NCBI GenBank assembly: GCA_013398015.1
Contig: VZRR01004510.1
Span: forward strand, 403,099-467,098
DNA from: Oreocharis arfaki
Taxonomy: Eukaryota > Chordata > Aves > Passeriformes > Paramythiidae
Direction: 5' to 3'
Length of the DNA: 64,000 nt
In this document: positions 13,701-28,829 of the stretch, piece by piece
Layout of the letters: every line of letters starts with the position of its first letter
Numbering within the stretch: the first letter of the stretch is position 1
The notes under the pieces: generated by a model
The model's input: only the letters and a program-made list of their open reading frames with translations
Database searches by the model: none
Told to the model about the DNA's origin: nothing
Position numbers and translations under genes: made by a program

Positions 13701-16057
13701 AATACTTTAATCTTCAGCAAAGAAAACAAAGGAATCCATCCAAACTATTAAGGCATGCTTCTGCTCTGGACAGGAGTAACGTCAAATGCAAACTCATTAA
13801 ACAGTCCTGAGCACTGGATACACTGAGAGTCATGTGAGTCAAGGAACTGCCTGACTGTCATATCCTGGGCTAAACTTGTAGGACTGAAAATAAAAAATAC
13901 AAACCCACACTCACAAGTGCAAGTAAAACACAGTTCAGGGAGAGAAAATAAATCCTGTGATGTGATTTATAGATAATTATTTTCAGGAGAACTACACCAA
14001 GACTCTCAATGTATGCTTAATGTTGGAAACAAGATTTGTCATCTGTAAACAATTTAATAATCCAGTTACATGAGCAGTAACAATTCCTGGGCTGGTAATG
14101 AACAATATGATATCAAAGTTGTCATCTCTTAAACAGAATTTTGGTTGATTCTCTGAACATGAGCAGTCCTGATTAATTCAATTGTGCTCTCAGTGTGTTT
14201 GGTGCCTGTCTAGATACAGGAGAAGAGAGTCTAGCAAAGGTCTCTCTGAGGATTGAGCGAGCTTTGAAATTCTAACTTGGGCCACGTTATATGAAATAGA
14301 ATCCAGCTTGCTTGCCAGGAAGCAATAAAAGAGAACTCGGTGAGCCTGTTCATGTGAATACATCTTAGCAGAATCAGGGCCCACTTGAGCCACAAGGGAG
14401 GAGAAACTTAAATAAAGCATTTCAGTATAACCATTCTTTCAGCAGTTCGTCGTCTGTATTAGTAGCTAACATCTGAGGAAAGGAAAGGTTTGCTGCCTGG
14501 CAATAGTGTGGTGTTAATGTAACACAATCTGTTAAATGAAAAAGCAAAATTAATTCCAATTTAGTGTCTTCACATTTCACACTCCAGAGACTCTCATGGA
14601 CTGAATGAAAGACAAGAAGGGGAAGAGAAAAAGTTAGTGATTTTTTCAGAAATAAATTGTCTATTTCTCTGTATTTCTCCTAATTAAGTCAAGAGGCATT
14701 CGGAGGGAAAAAAAAGAAAGGTCTCTTATTTTATAGGTATTTCTCACCATGGGGCATAAGAAATGTCTGCCTCTGTCCATCTTTCACTGCCTACTCCCCC
14801 TCTTCCCCTTGTCCTCTCCACCATTCAACTGTTTAGCTTTACTTCATCCTCACAGCAAGGAATGGATTAAGCAGAATTGCTTACTGCTATGCCAATTAGG
14901 GATGAATTAATTACAATTTTGCTTCCTGTTCCTCTAAAGTTGCAAGTTTGTCTACCAAGCCCAACCTGAATGTAGTGAAGTGAAGAGCTGCAAACACTCA
15001 AAAATCTACAGAAACCAACTTTTCCTCCTGCCCTATTCAAGTCTCTCGCTGCACTGGGGTGACTTAATGCGAGTTCTTCTCTCTAGGCAAAAGAACAGCT
15101 GAGCTGCTGTACTCCTTGGTACTTCAATTCCCAGGACTGTAAAGGGGGGCAGTAATGATATCTGTTTTTCAGCAGCGTTGTGCAAGTTTATCCCTTAATA
15201 TTTGTAAAGCACCTTGAGGCTGAAACACACGGGGCACAACAGAAGCACAAAGTTACATCATCATTACATCACATCATCATTACAAACTGGGGCATGTTCC
15301 AATTAGACTGTTCCTAGTGAAGTCTCCCTGGACCTTCACTCAGGATGCTTTTGGTTTCTGGAGTTACATGCATGCACTATCCAAACCAAAGAACTGGAAA
15401 GCTACACAAGACCTTTTTTCTTCAGCAGCCCATTTTTGCCTTATTCATTTTTTTCTGGTATTACTTCGCCATACCACCCACCACCCACATTCACTTCCAG
15501 GCCAATCATACTTTGAAAGACAACCAGCATAAAGATGATTATAGCTTACAGAGTCAAGGGAAGGTCTAGTCAAATAAACAGGATGATTTCCCTTGGTCTC
15601 TCACTCTTTTCCAGTTGGTGATGAATCTCAAAACCTGTATAGCCATACACCTTATAAAGACCAAAACAATCTTTGTTTCTCTTTTTTCCTTCTTTTTTGC
15701 TACCCCTATATACTTCCAGTAGCACCCTCCCCAGCTTAAAAATTGCCAACCAAACCTTCCTCTTCACCCTGGTTACAGAAAAAAAGGAAGCAATTCTGAA
15801 TGACCCACTGCCATGACTTAAAAAAGAATTAAAAGAATTAAAAATAACCCAAGAACAAGAGCCAAGGGGCCAGTATCATATTGCCATCCATTTAAAATGC
15901 AAAAAGTGGGACACAAAGCAGGTAGCTGTATCACCCAAGCTGACCCATATAAGCAGTCCCATCCCATTCCTGCTTCCCTCCTGCGTCATTCCTTCTTCCA
16001 TTCCCTTTTCATTCCGCAACAAGACCGTGGATGTTCTAAGGACACGCATTTCATAGT
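10771..16057. other. AT-rich DNA, no gene seen
   Basis: About 5.3 kb with no exon I can support. It includes a short CA run near 12,411-12,424 and a possible conserved element (12,030-12,270, listed separately). Open frames near 11.4-11.7 and 13.1-13.45 kb lack protein-like composition. Confidence 0.55.
12030..12270. promoter_or_regulatory. candidate conserved non-coding element
   Basis: The stretch contains TGATCATTAATTATCAGCTG, in which overlapping ATTA/TAAT homeodomain cores sit beside a CAGCTG E-box, followed by further E-box and ATTA motifs and TTAGTTAACC at its right end. It has no repeat similarity and no coding frame. The motif density suggests a developmental enhancer, but this is inference without alignment. 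Confidence 0.25.
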
Positions 16058-16181
16058 TGAAGGCCAGGCTGGACCTGAGCAACCAGATCTAGTGGGTGGC
16101 ATCCCTGCCTGTCAAAGTGGGGTTGAAATGAGATGATCTTCTAGGTACCTTCCAACCCAAACCAATCTGTGATTCTGTGAT
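16058..16181 (+). mobile_element. CR1 LINE 3'-end fragment
   Basis: Reading left to right it shows 'ggctggacctgagcaacc', 'gatctagtgggtggcatcc', 'gatgatcttctaggtacc', 'ttccaacccaaacca' and the terminal 'tctgtgattctgtgat' octamer repeats. This is the sense-strand 3' end of a CR1 element. It is a truncated copy of about 125 bases with no coding sequence. Its orientation is opposite to the copies at 10.67 kb and 55.95 kb. Confidence 0.92.
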
Positions 16182-19100
16182 AGTGAGGCCAAATGACCCC
16201 AAAGAGTTAAAAGCTCCTTCTGACTTTAGCACTTTCTGAAGCACGGGAGAAGGATGCCTAACCCTGCCAAGATCTCAGCATTTCCAGCTGCCACTAGAAA
16301 TTTTTATTTCCAGAAACTCTGGGCCTTTAATTTTGAGCTGTACAACATCAGGAAAATAAGTTACTAATATCTCCTTTTTGATTAATCTGTGGTGAGTTTC
16401 TACAAACCCAAACCTTGTAAGTCTAACTGTTCTGCTTTGCTAGTGTGGTATTACCTATCACATCATAAAAGGATGTTCCTGTACGAACCGAACATGAACT
16501 CAAATATCACTTTCTTCACAGAATAAATGTAATGCTGCACATTTAGTCAAATCACTACATAAAGTGGAAAAGGAGGCAGCTAGAAAAAGTACCGCACTGA
16601 CTTGATTATAACATATTTAGAGATTTTTTTAATATATAATTGTTCTGAGATTGTGTTTCTTTAACATACCAAAAAGTGCTACTATTTACCTAAAGGAAAA
16701 TATTTTTGTTCCATTCTCTTTCATTATTTATTCTAGTCTGTTTTTCACATCTATATGGTTATATCATTATTGACACAGCTATATGAGTAATAACATGTAT
16801 CATGCCTCTTTCTGTATACAAGTCATATGAAGAAGAGTAGGGTAGTTCAGCCAAATGACTAATTATTAAGGGTATATTTTCGAAAAACAGAAATCAATTG
16901 CACATCACAGTCACTGACTGTGGTCATTCATTACATCTCTGCTGTAGATCCTGCTCTGCTTTACAGCAGACATGCCATTACCAAGAGGCAGCAAGAAAAT
17001 ACTGTAGAAGTTTTAGCTCTCTGAATGATAAATATGTTAGTCTTCTGCAATGTACAATAAAAAGATGAAAAAAGTCACACAAAAAAAAAAGGAAGATGGA
17101 GCAAACCACAGTGCTGGTTTGCTGGTTCAGTGACATACTGTTCCAATGCACCTCTTTCGGCACCTATTCCTCTTACAAACAGATAACACCTATGTGAATC
17201 ACCTATGGTGCTCTCATGCACACCACTCCTAACTAAACATTTAGCGATTCTGGCTTGATTATTTGAGCACGATGGAAGATACCACATCTAGATGAAGTGG
17301 AGTTTTAGAACTGAAATACTCACACACTTAGAAGGCATATAAAATAGTCAAAGTAGGATAACAAGTAGTTTTATACACCTAGGGTGTTCAAGGGTCCTGG
17401 CCATAATGTGTTGCTTTAATTGTATTCCCTTAGTGAACTATAAAATAAATTTTAAAAATCCATAAAAGGTCCAAGCTTTCAAACTCAGTAACGCCCATTA
17501 CTTAAAATTAAGCAAAAAACCAAAAACAGGTTGTGTAAACAAAGAAGAAAGAAAAAAAATTCAAAAAATAATTTCAAACCTCTCAGTCAACATAGCTGGG
17601 AGACCCAGGAGCTCAGCCTGTCCAGTTGGAGTTTGTGAAGCAACAGCATGAATCTCTTCCTGTTTACTTTTCTGAGTGCCTTACCTCTAGATGTTGAGAG
17701 GAACGAGTCTGTGGTCCTCTTGCCTCTATCTGTCTACTTAAGACATCCGTCAATGACTACACTGTATAACTTGCTAGGTGTTAACCATGTCCCACTCCTT
17801 ACTCTACAACAACAGCAGTTATCTTTTTATCTTTTAGGTAATATTCCCTATATTTCACAGGACAAAATAAAAATATGCATTCTAATTTGGATTATTAGCC
17901 ATGTAAAGGTGCATCCTGCTACCAACTGAATAACATGTAATAGGGATACTAAAAAAAAATGAACAACCCCACATCAAAAGAAACACAAACAATAACAAAA
18001 AAATTAAACTATGCTTAAATGGCCCAAAATCTATTCTTTAACTAATGTCATGTACACCCACTTCAGTTTTGCACAACTTCTTCATTCCCGAAACATAAAA
18101 TCATTCCAAGGGCACTCCAAGCTATGCTGTATTTTCCATGTTTCACTTCAATAAAATATTACAAATACGTTACCATGTAGTTGGGATTTTTTTCTGCAAT
18201 CATCATAACAAACCAGTGTTTTCATAATATCGCCACAAACCACATCTATTACCTCATACAAGAGCACAATGTTTTGGCAATGCAGTGCAAATAGTAGGAA
18301 CAACCTCACCATCATCTTCCAAAATAGTTCTTTGAACACATTTCCAAAAAGCAGTACTGACAATAGCCCTGCCACTTCATTCCTTCCCTCCACCCCCATG
18401 ATGGATGAGAAGGAAGCACTGAAACAAGCACTGCCTTCTCCTATCTCTGTGTTATTAAGAGGCTCTGGATCACAGTCATCCAGAGCTAAATCACGCTGAA
18501 GTCAGCAGGAAACATTCCAAAACCTGGAGAAACTATATGTATATATCACTTAACCTGAACACTCCAGAATAAGTTTTAAGAAAAACAGACTGTTTAATCT
18601 TCCAGTCTCGCACGTCTTAACCAAGTCATGATGAGGGCTAGAGAAACACTTATACTATACCAGAAACGTAAGTAGTGCCCCATTTTAATGTGAAAATGAC
18701 ACTGAAGATTACAGCAGAAAAATTTGAAGATGAGGTGAAAATTCTTTTGCTCGTTGCCTGATGCTTTAGCAAGTCCAAAACCTACAGAACTTTAAAGGAA
18801 TCAAAGTCACTCAAAGCTTAACAGGGCTGGCCTTTATCTGTGTGTTCAATCTACTATATTCCTTCCCAGACTTTACCCAAAACGGTTTCAAGCAACTTAG
18901 TGTTAATAAGGATTAAATCTACTTAACTGAAGTATTTCCAGAGATCACATCACTATCAGGCCTGACTAACAGGTCTTGAAGTCTACAGCAGTGAGGCTGC
19001 ACTACTCATATATTCTAAATATGACTATATATTTGTATTCTGGATTCCTTCTCAGTGAGAACCAGTGCATGCAAAATAAATTCCCAATCCCACATCTTGT

Positions 19101-22100
19101 ATACAAGGGGCATCACACATATCCTGCGACTTAAGCTATTCTCCTAAAATTATCTTAGTCTCACACAATCACACTTCGAATACCCCATATGTCCAGTTTG
19201 GTTATCCCTCCTTTGAAAAGCTAATAAATGTAATACTTAGACGCAACTGCATTTCATCTAAAAACAATTATCTGCAGTACTTTGTGCCAGGAAAAGCATC
19301 AATAGGCATAGTTAACAACACTTCCACTTTATTTTCTTCCCGGCTAATGGGCCCAATCCAACACCCAAGTGAAGTCAATAAGGCCTCACAATTGTTTTCA
19401 GTGGGAGCTGGACAGAGCCTCACGATTGCACATGAATGTGAGGTTTGTGCAAGAAGGCCGAGTGACAAGCACAGCCTCTGTTTATTCACACCACGATATT
19501 GCAAAGGGAGAGGAAGAACAAACTTCCCGGGATGTTCCCACTACCCGGAGCTGCTGAAGAGCCAGTAATAAAAGCTTTGGAGGTGGGAGCTAACACTGCT
19601 CTCTGGTCTCACTTGGTCCGTGTTCTCTTTACTAAAACTGTCTGTAAGCTGAAAACTGGACTGACACAGGCACCTGGTGCCTGGTGAAATGAAACTTTTA
19701 CCTGTTACTTTCCCTAAGTGTTTTTAAAATTAAAAAACACAATACAAGACCCCCCCCCCCCCCGCTTGGTGCTACACAGAGCCTTCTATTCAGCTGGGTT
19801 ATTTTCATTTCAAAGGAAAAACAAGCCATCTGCACAATAGTTCTCAGTTACAATGCATTTGTCTTACTTTATTGAACTCTACCTGATACAGGGTCTAAAA
19901 AAGTCAAACGATTTATTTCAGGCACTCACTTTCATGTTTCACACAGATAAAAATAGGGAGAGAGAAAAACAAGCTCTCATTTTTCCCCAAAACACCAACG
20001 GAAGTGGTATATTTCCAAAGAGATTGGATGCATGAACCAAATTATTAAAAACACTTAAAAGTGCCCCAAAACTCTAAAAGGACTCCCAAGTGCTTTGTAC
20101 TTGCTGGCACACATGCAATGCTTTCCCAAACAATTTTTTATTTCTTTATGAAAGTCATGTACTCTTCCTACACATATGCTCACCCTTTCCTCCTGCTTTC
20201 AGTGTTAAATATGACATCCGAATCTTTGAAAATACACGTTATGTTATATAGGAGACAACTGTGTTCTGGAGACTTTCAAATCTGTATCTATCTAGGGCCT
20301 CCTCCAAAGAACAAGTAGCATGTAATGCTTCAAGGGATTTCCGAGGTCCTGCACTGACACGTGCCTGACCTCGCTCTCCCTTGTACTCTGGAACTACACA
20401 GTCAAAAAAACCGGCAGGCTGATATTCCGCTGCCATTTGGCACTTACATATTGGAAACCTCATTTTATTTGGGATTATGAAAAGACAAGCCACAAAGAGA
20501 GATGAAGTCCAACCTCTGAACCTGGTCATTTGCACCCAGCTTTAATGCAGATGTACCTGCAACCTGACGGTAACACAAACTCGCTGAAAATCACAGACAT
20601 AGCAAGAGCATCCTCCTCTGTAAACCATCCTCTCTCCATCTCAAGCTTTCCATAGGTTGGATGGCTAAACTTAGTGGGAAGGGTGATGGAATGCAGCAGT
20701 TTCTTTAAAACCAACACTAAGAGACCAGAAAGAGACACAACTAGAATTTTAGTGGTGGAAACAAAAGAAAGAACAAATGAAAAAAGAATTAAAAAAGGAA
20801 GAAGGGAGAGGGCAAGATATTTGCTCATCTCGTATTTAGAGCATAAGGGAACTTGGTCTTAACAGTGTAAATCAAATTAAACAGTTCAGGGATCCGGCTC
20901 AAAAAGCTGCCATTTTAATAAAAAGGGGGACAATTGGCAGGTTGTTTAAAAACCGTAGCTGCATTCTCGTACCCTCTGCCTTCTCCTTTTCCCAACCCTT
21001 CCTCCCACACCACCAGCTGCCATCTCTAATTTACCTTGCCAAGCACTCACTCCAGAATTCCCTCCCAACCACAGAGGACTGGAGGAATCTACAGAAAATA
21101 AACTGACAATAAATACGACTATATCACCTAAAGGGAGGAGGGGAAGCAACGAAAATTACCAAATTGTTGACACTGGTCAAGAAAACTTTCCCCTCTAAAA
21201 TTTCAAAGAACACGAAGGCTGAACAGCAAAGGTTTCATTATGAATTCACTCAAAACTGGTTTTTTACAGAGTTCCTTCTCCCCCATCCCTTGATACAGGA
21301 GCTTATCCTTGTGCAATCATTAATGCTCAATGGCAGATAGGCTGCTGTTTCCCACTCCTGAAGAAACCCATTTTATGACATGCAACATGAAGAACTGCTT
21401 CATTAATCAGATGGCTAAGTAGCTTCAGTAGAGTTGCTATAGGGAGGCAGGGTGACACTGTGGTGGGAAAACTGGCTTTCTTTCCATCCCGATCATCATT
21501 TAAAGGGCCTCAGAATTTCCTCTAGCCTAAAAGGTTTATTGTTTTAATCCCTACCTGGGAGAATAACAAGGCTCCTCATAAAAATGTAGAAAGCAAGTCT
21601 GACTGCATGTGGGGAGAATGCGAAAGGGAAACAGCTGAAGAAGAGAAAGGATGGGAATAATATAGAGGGCTACAAGAATATTTTCTTGCTGGGACTGAAA
21701 ACATTAATACTGTTAAGGCTTATTTCACACACATTTTTTAAAAGAGTCAGATTTTTGCTGTCCATGATTCAACTAAAACTAAACAGAAGCTTTCAAGTTT
21801 CCAATATTATCACCATTTTATCCACAGAAATCCAACTTTATCTGCCTTTCAGCGTCTTGGATCTTCTCCACAAAAAGCCAGACACAGGCTAATAAAATGT
21901 AATAGTTTAAAGCAGCACTTTCTTGAGACTACGTAGCATACAGAAAATGAAATTTTTATACAATGAGACTGTAAGTATCCATCAGTCCTTTCATTCACCC
22001 TCTTGACATCTTGGAAGCAAACAATCCAGCCCTACTTATAAATCAAAAGTACATTTACTGAGGAAAGCATCCAGAAACATTATGAACTGACATAAGCAGC

Positions 22101-25100
22101 TCTCTAGGCACAGCAGCAAGGAACCTTTACCCCTGTCCAAAGGTGTTAACAATGCAGGACTAATGTAACACAGCACTAACTGGATGGCCAAACACAGAGG
22201 CTTTGTTACACGCAGGAGGTTGCATTTTTGCCAACTTTTTCCAAATGTGCACCTAAGGAAAAATACTATCAAGTCCTTTTGAAGAATAAAAGGAAAGAAG
22301 AAAATGTTTTGTCCTAAATATTTTAAGGAAAATTGCTAACAAAGAGTGAAAGCTCCAAAGATTATTTATTTTTCTCGTAGGGTGGATTTTCCTCTGCTTA
22401 ATTTAAGGGTAAAACATGAACTGGTCAGAGTACCGAAGTCTCACGTACCCAAATATCTTTTCTTTCAAATTTTTTTTTTAATATAGCTATGTGCTTCCTA
22501 AATACGGTTTTACCAGAGGTTTTAGTCAGTCTCATTCATTCTCAACCTTTACACAGATAAATTGGATCAAAATGATTGTATTATATGCCTGTGCTTTATG
22601 CTATCAACTTTACTTTCCACCACTGCACCACTAAAGGAAGACTGTGGTCCTCATTTAAAGCTGCAAATTCAGATCAAATGGGAAAGTGTTAAATTCAGAA
22701 GAGCTTTTGGTCCATTAACTTCCATGCTGATTTGACACGCTCTGCAGTGCTTGGGCAACAGACTCTGCCATACAACGTATTCCTAAGCAAACAGTGCTTT
22801 GTGTCATAAACCATCTGGGGTGTCAGTTCCAAGGGCCACTCATCTGAACTCCTCTGATACACTTGGAAATGCTGAGGTGCAAAACAGAAACTTTTCCTCA
22901 CCACAAAATATCTTTTGCAAGGGTAAGGGAGATGCCACCATGAGAGAAACGACAGAAGGCACAAAATTTTGGCAAAGGGTCTTGTTTTCATTATTCCCCT
23001 GAAGAAAACCACTGGACAAACAACCTTGCTAAAACACTGGGATTTTTCTAAGGTGCCAATAAAAGTGATACCATTCATAATCTGGACAGTGCTCCCTTTC
23101 ATATCAGAGCCTATAGTTGCAAAGCTAAGTGCCAAGCAGATGGTTGAAATCTGCTTTGTATAAAAAGCGTGTGTGCACACACTTTTTTTTTAGATGGAGT
23201 TCTTTGTATTCATATTCAGGCCTAGGTTCTAGCCATCAAAACACTGGCACTGAAGCAATCATTAGCTGCACTTTAGACAACTGGCAGCTAAGGTATTCAC
23301 AGTTCTCCACAAAATGTTCAGCTAATATCTCCCAGATGTATAATTAAGGCAAAAGATCATCTTATTAAATTGGTATCAGTGCTTTGGATGGCCTTTCAAT
23401 AGACTGCACGCGTATGTAAAAAGCTATTGTATTTATCTTCTTTTTAAAATAATGCTCTGTTTGCTTTAAGTGTTTACAGAAGCTTTTAAAAATACAAGCT
23501 TCCATGTCAAACTCTACCCAAATAAAACAGCAGAAACTCTATTCATCTTGTTTGCATCTTTCTAAGACACATCAAGCAGGAAATTCTGTAGATCATTTTA
23601 AGAGAAAGACTTTGTCTTTCTTATCTGATAACCATTTAGCTTATTTAAAAAAAAATGTAAGATAGGCTCAGCTGCACTACAGGAATCAGTTCCAGACAAA
23701 TTGAACCTGCTCCTGCTACACTGGACAACTCATGGCTAGTCACCTCAGTCGCAGGTACTTCAGTCAACTCATTTGTAAGTGGGGTGCTTATTACCACAAA
23801 CAGCAAAACCAGAAATGCTTACCAGCATGGGGCTCTGCTGTCTGCCTGGGCTTCTCATGGAATCAGTGAACAGGTGACAATAATTTGCCTGGTAACAAAT
23901 TAACAGAGGTCACACTTTTGAAAACTCGGGTTATCAAACAATTGCATATTTGGAAGAAGACATTTTGGTGCAGCGGTCTCTCTACAGGCCTCGGTGGCCA
24001 CAACTGGGAATTAGTACCTTAGGAAACACAGTTTCAAAACCAAGATTGATTTTGTGTGCAACGCCAAGTCCACTAAGGTCTAGATGTTAGCTCTGGCATA
24101 ATTCAGGTACATTTTCATCACAGCCATTCGGATCATTCTAATCTGCCAAGCATGCATGTTGTTTAGGAGAAACAGATAGTTAACCTGTCGTCAAAGCACA
24201 CCAACGCAGAACTCCTGAAATCCCCAGGTTTGCTGAAGCCTTCAGAAATCCTTCCTGATGCTTTAGAAACTCTGGGAGCATTGCAACCCATGGAAGTTTG
24301 CTGCAGATAAAGGAAAGTCAGGACTTTGCTCAGTGATCTCCTCATGAGTCACCATTTCATGCCATCGTGGTGTACTGGGGTGAAGAATACCAGCCTTTTT
24401 CATAGAGTTGAGCAGGACATTAATTAATTAGGCCTACATTTTTAGGACCTGACACTGAACTCCAGTGCTACTGAGTTCAAACACACAGAATGAATGGGCA
24501 CTTTTTTAAAGGATGCCTTGACTGGCCCTATCACAAAATAGGTCTTTGTGAACACACTGCTGAATAACTACTACTGAAACACTATGCAACTGGCCTGATC
24601 ATAATCCATTATCTTGAAAGTAACATCCCTCTTAAAAAGCTTATCAAAGAAAATAACTTAACAGCTCAGTCATGATATTCATAGGCAACAGAGGTCAAAT
24701 CCACCAAGGACTACTTCAGTTTACACCCATTTTCTCAACAGTGTGCAGTAAAAGATGCAACACACAGCTTAGATCGAAAGCTACCTGCAAACCTCAGCAT
24801 TTCAGCTCTACTCGTACTGAGCGTGCAGTTGGAAACAAGAAAAAATCTGGCTAAAACAGATTAGACGAACTTTTAACGTGAATAAGAAAATAATTCCTCC
24901 CTTTTAATAACCCTGTATCATTTCCTTCATTTTGAATCTCATTTAAGAAGCAGATGTCGAACATTTGGGTAAGAATCACAATGCATTTTGTGTCCTGAAG
25001 CAGGGTTTTCTGCTTTTAGGCTGGTTGGCTGGTTTGCTCACTGCAGCTGTCTAGATTGCTACTTGCAGTGGAGTCTGTTCCTCACATTAATATTCTCCAT

Positions 25101-28100
25101 GTGAACAATGTTTTCCTGGACTCCCCTCATGCCTGGTCCTTAGGTTATAAAACATCTGACAGCTCTGGTACATATGGCTGAAGACGTTAACTGTTCTCCA
25201 GGACCAAAGTTTACCTGTTAGTAGCACACACTGTTTCCCAAATTACTGCTTTAACACAGAGGGTGCTGCTGCCGGACTCCAGTTATCCAAACTCGCCTCC
25301 AAGTAAAGAGTTAGTTTAGAAGTGCACTCAGATAACTGGAGGGTCTACAGACAGTATTCCCTCCCAGCCCCCAACGATATGACGGTGGCTGCAAATATTT
25401 CTTTAATTTATATTATTAATTGTACTCCATAGTTCCTATTTTATATACTTAAGCGATTTGAATACTATAGTTCATCTTGCTAGAATGACATCTTCAGAAA
25501 TTATAATTAGACAGAGAGAAGTCTGTGATTTGCAGTTCTTAGGATCTCAAGAAGGAAAAAGAGGGTGTCTCAAGGTTAAAAAACAGGACTAGCAGTGTCT
25601 CTACTTTTTAAACCTGCACATGCAAAAGATTTTGTGATAGCCTCACAAACCCTCAGTTTACTCATCTACAGGTTGAAGCTAATCTTGCTTCTCAACCTAA
25701 AAAGCACAGAAATCTTCATGATTTGTATATCGATGCTCACAAAATGCTCTGAATTCCTAATCAAAAGACTTTATAGGAAGTATGAATGTATTATTAATAA
25801 TATCAGTACTTCTAACAGTAAAGCAACTTCTACATACATGCGTCTGGAAAAAATACAGAGTACACATACACATACATTGCTCAATTTATAAATTGTTAAG
25901 CATGGCTTCAGGACTGAAATCTCATTCATGAACCATGTTAGGGATCTCTTACCTACTCCCTGTTTCTGAATTTTCCCCATACAAAGACACATTTATATTA
26001 CTCTAAGCTCTAAGCACAAAGGCTGCTCTGTGGAATGGAAAGAAACCTTCTTTTTTGTGTTTGTACAGTGACAAGCATAATGGGGTCCTGATTCAGGATG
26101 CCTGCACTCTACAAAAACACACTAAATCAATGACACTAATACACATGAAGACCATCCATAAAAGAGATGGCATACTTGAGAGCGGCACAGCACTATCCCT
26201 ATACTTTGCCTGGGTATTTCATGCAAACACCTAATGCGCATTCCCGAGTCACACAACTCATTTCAGACTTTAAGCAAGAACAGCAAAAGTGAGCAGAACT
26301 TACAAAACATAAGCAAAGGAGGAGAGCCTTCCACTGAGAAATTCTGCCAAATTCTAATCTCAGCTGCAAAACCAGAATCAGGTCGATGTTCATGAGGTTT
26401 TGACAAAGATGAGAACCAGCAGCCTTGTTTAAAACACACCATAAATTTCTACTTCAGTGTCCAAAACCCAGGAGCAAAAGACAAATCAAAGCCTGAACCC
26501 GAAGAGAGAAATGTGTTTTCTGTGTCCCTGTTATATTCAAATTCAAAAGCCTAGATATTTTTAACAGACATGGAAAAAAGAACTATTTGGCTTTACTCAG
26601 CAACTGCAGAAGGAAACTGTACCAAAAGAATAATGCTGCATGTTCTGTTTTCACTTGATTTCATTTAGCCTTTCAGTTCTATTCAGTTATGTTTCATTTA
26701 GCCTATTTTTTTTTTTTAAATAATCATCATATTTTGGTGATTCACATTTCACACCAGCACAGGAACAAGTCATGTAAATACAACAAAGCAAAATGACCCA
26801 GTTCGTTAATAGACATGCCAAATGGGTAAGAACATCCTTCCCTCCGCCCTTACCAACCATCACCTTCCCACACATCCCATTTCTATCCAAAAAAGTGTCT
26901 GCCCCGGTGAGGCCACGGTATTGAAATTTAGGGATAAAACCCTAGGAACAGAAATCTGACTAAACCTTAGGAGAAAATGTTTTCAGTCTTGTTTTACAAA
27001 GTGAATGTAATGAGGACGCTAAGGGAATTTATCTGGAAACAGAAGACTTCTCTGCAGTCTAATAACAGCACTCAGAACTACAGCTCCTCCCAGCACAAAG
27101 CTCTGCTGAAGTGCTTTAGTCCTAACTCAGGCAGGCCACCCCTAAAGGTGAGAGGACACCATATGCTTCTTGCCCTTCATTAAGCATTCTCTCTCTTAAA
27201 TCAAGGAATACTTCCAAATTATAAAAATGGTGTGCAGAGATGCACTTCACTCTTTCAGACTGTGATGAATTTTAGCTTCATCACATTCTGTTGAAGTGCA
27301 GTCTCTTAAAGCACCCCAGCACAGAGACATTCCAAACCAGAGGGCAAACACAAATGGGTCTGTGCGGACGGGTGCACATGCTCCTGAGATTTTGGGAGGC
27401 TCGCTGTTTTAAATGGCAAAAAAAATTTGGGTGAAATATTTTCATGTAACTATGGTTTAAAAAGGGAATAACAGCATTAAAAATTGTTTCGAACCACTAA
27501 TATTTTCTTTACTTTCTGTCTTGTGCAATCTACTGAGCTAGCAATGGCGAGTAAGTCCAGCTTGCTGTCAGACATATTACCTTTGGCCATGCCCAACCTC
27601 TGAGATGAATCAATGAAACCCGGGTCAGTTTTTTCATTCTCATATTCTTAAAACAATTAAGCCCAGCACCAAAGAAATGAAGAGGATGACAAACTGTGTG
27701 GGTTTCTCTTTACATGAACCACATTCCTAGGTTTTTTTTCTCTAGAGCTACAAAGGTCCATAAAGAACACTAGATGCAGACAATGCTCCTAACTACAAAA
27801 ATAGCACATACCTCTCTCACAAGTTCCTCACCACTAAAAAGAATTTTGAGTATTCACATAAGAAAATTAAATATCCATTCATTCTGCTTATATTTTTGCC
27901 CCCAAAAGTAACAGAATTATGTTACAACAGAAACAAATGAGTAGTTATAAGACTGTAATACAATCACAAAGATAAATTAGCACTAAGGCAACATTTTATG
28001 GTATGTTTAGATAGAATAGCAGTCAGACACCCACATCCTAGAAAAAAAACAAAACCCAAAAAACTTAAGACAGTCTATATGAACTTGAGAAAACATAAAA

Positions 28101-28800
28101 CCAGAAGTGCATGGCAAAACAAAGTAAAATTATTATAGATCTCAAAAAGCATATGCCGATATGAATTTCAATACTTGGTCTTTAAAAAACCAGAAGTATG
28201 AAAAGGACATCTAAACATAAATTTTAAAAAGAGCAAAATATAAATACAATTCCAGAATTGAGAAATGTTACCTGATTAATCCCACAATACTTTTAAGGGA
28301 AACAAGGTCAATGTCATTTCAAACTTTCAAAGCGAGCCGCAAGCTTTTCCTCATTTTCACTTCAACCCTGAGTTCCACAAGTCAAAAATAATATCATCAT
28401 GTTGGAATTTTTTTTTCTTTAAACGAGGTGACAAAAGGACAAGTTGAAGAGAAGTGCCAAGCCAGATCTAAACCATGACATTGGAAAATGTTTGCCAATT
28501 TCTTTCAAAACAAACAGCTCCCCCAATACCATGGGAAGCACCTGAACTTCATACTAACATCTGATAATTCTAGCAAATGGAATTCAATGTTTCCTTCTTA
28601 CTGTTTAAAACAACTAAATAAATTAATTTCACACCTATCCTGAAAAGACAGGCAGCTTCTCTGAATTACTAGTGTACACCTCACAATTTCCATTCACTTC
28701 TCACATTCTTTTCAAGTCCCATGGTCCCTGCAAGTAGTGCTCGCTCACCAAAATTATTCCAGAACCTTGTCTAAATTTGCTGTCTCCCAATAACTACCGC
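16182..28800. other. AT-rich DNA, no gene seen
   Basis: The longest featureless block, about 12.6 kb. No recognisable exon, RNA gene or transposon is seen. The longest open frame (161 codons, minus strand, 22,695-23,180) has a random-looking composition rich in Cys, Phe and Ser, and is discussed as a weak observation only. Poly-C at 19,750 is noted separately. Confidence 0.55.
19750..19763. repeat. poly-C homopolymer (14 C)
   Basis: A run of 14 C in otherwise AT-rich DNA. Its length is uncertain in sequencing. No associated element is visible. Confidence 0.85.
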
Positions 28801-28829
28801 ACACAGAACTTCATGCTGTCACACGGACA

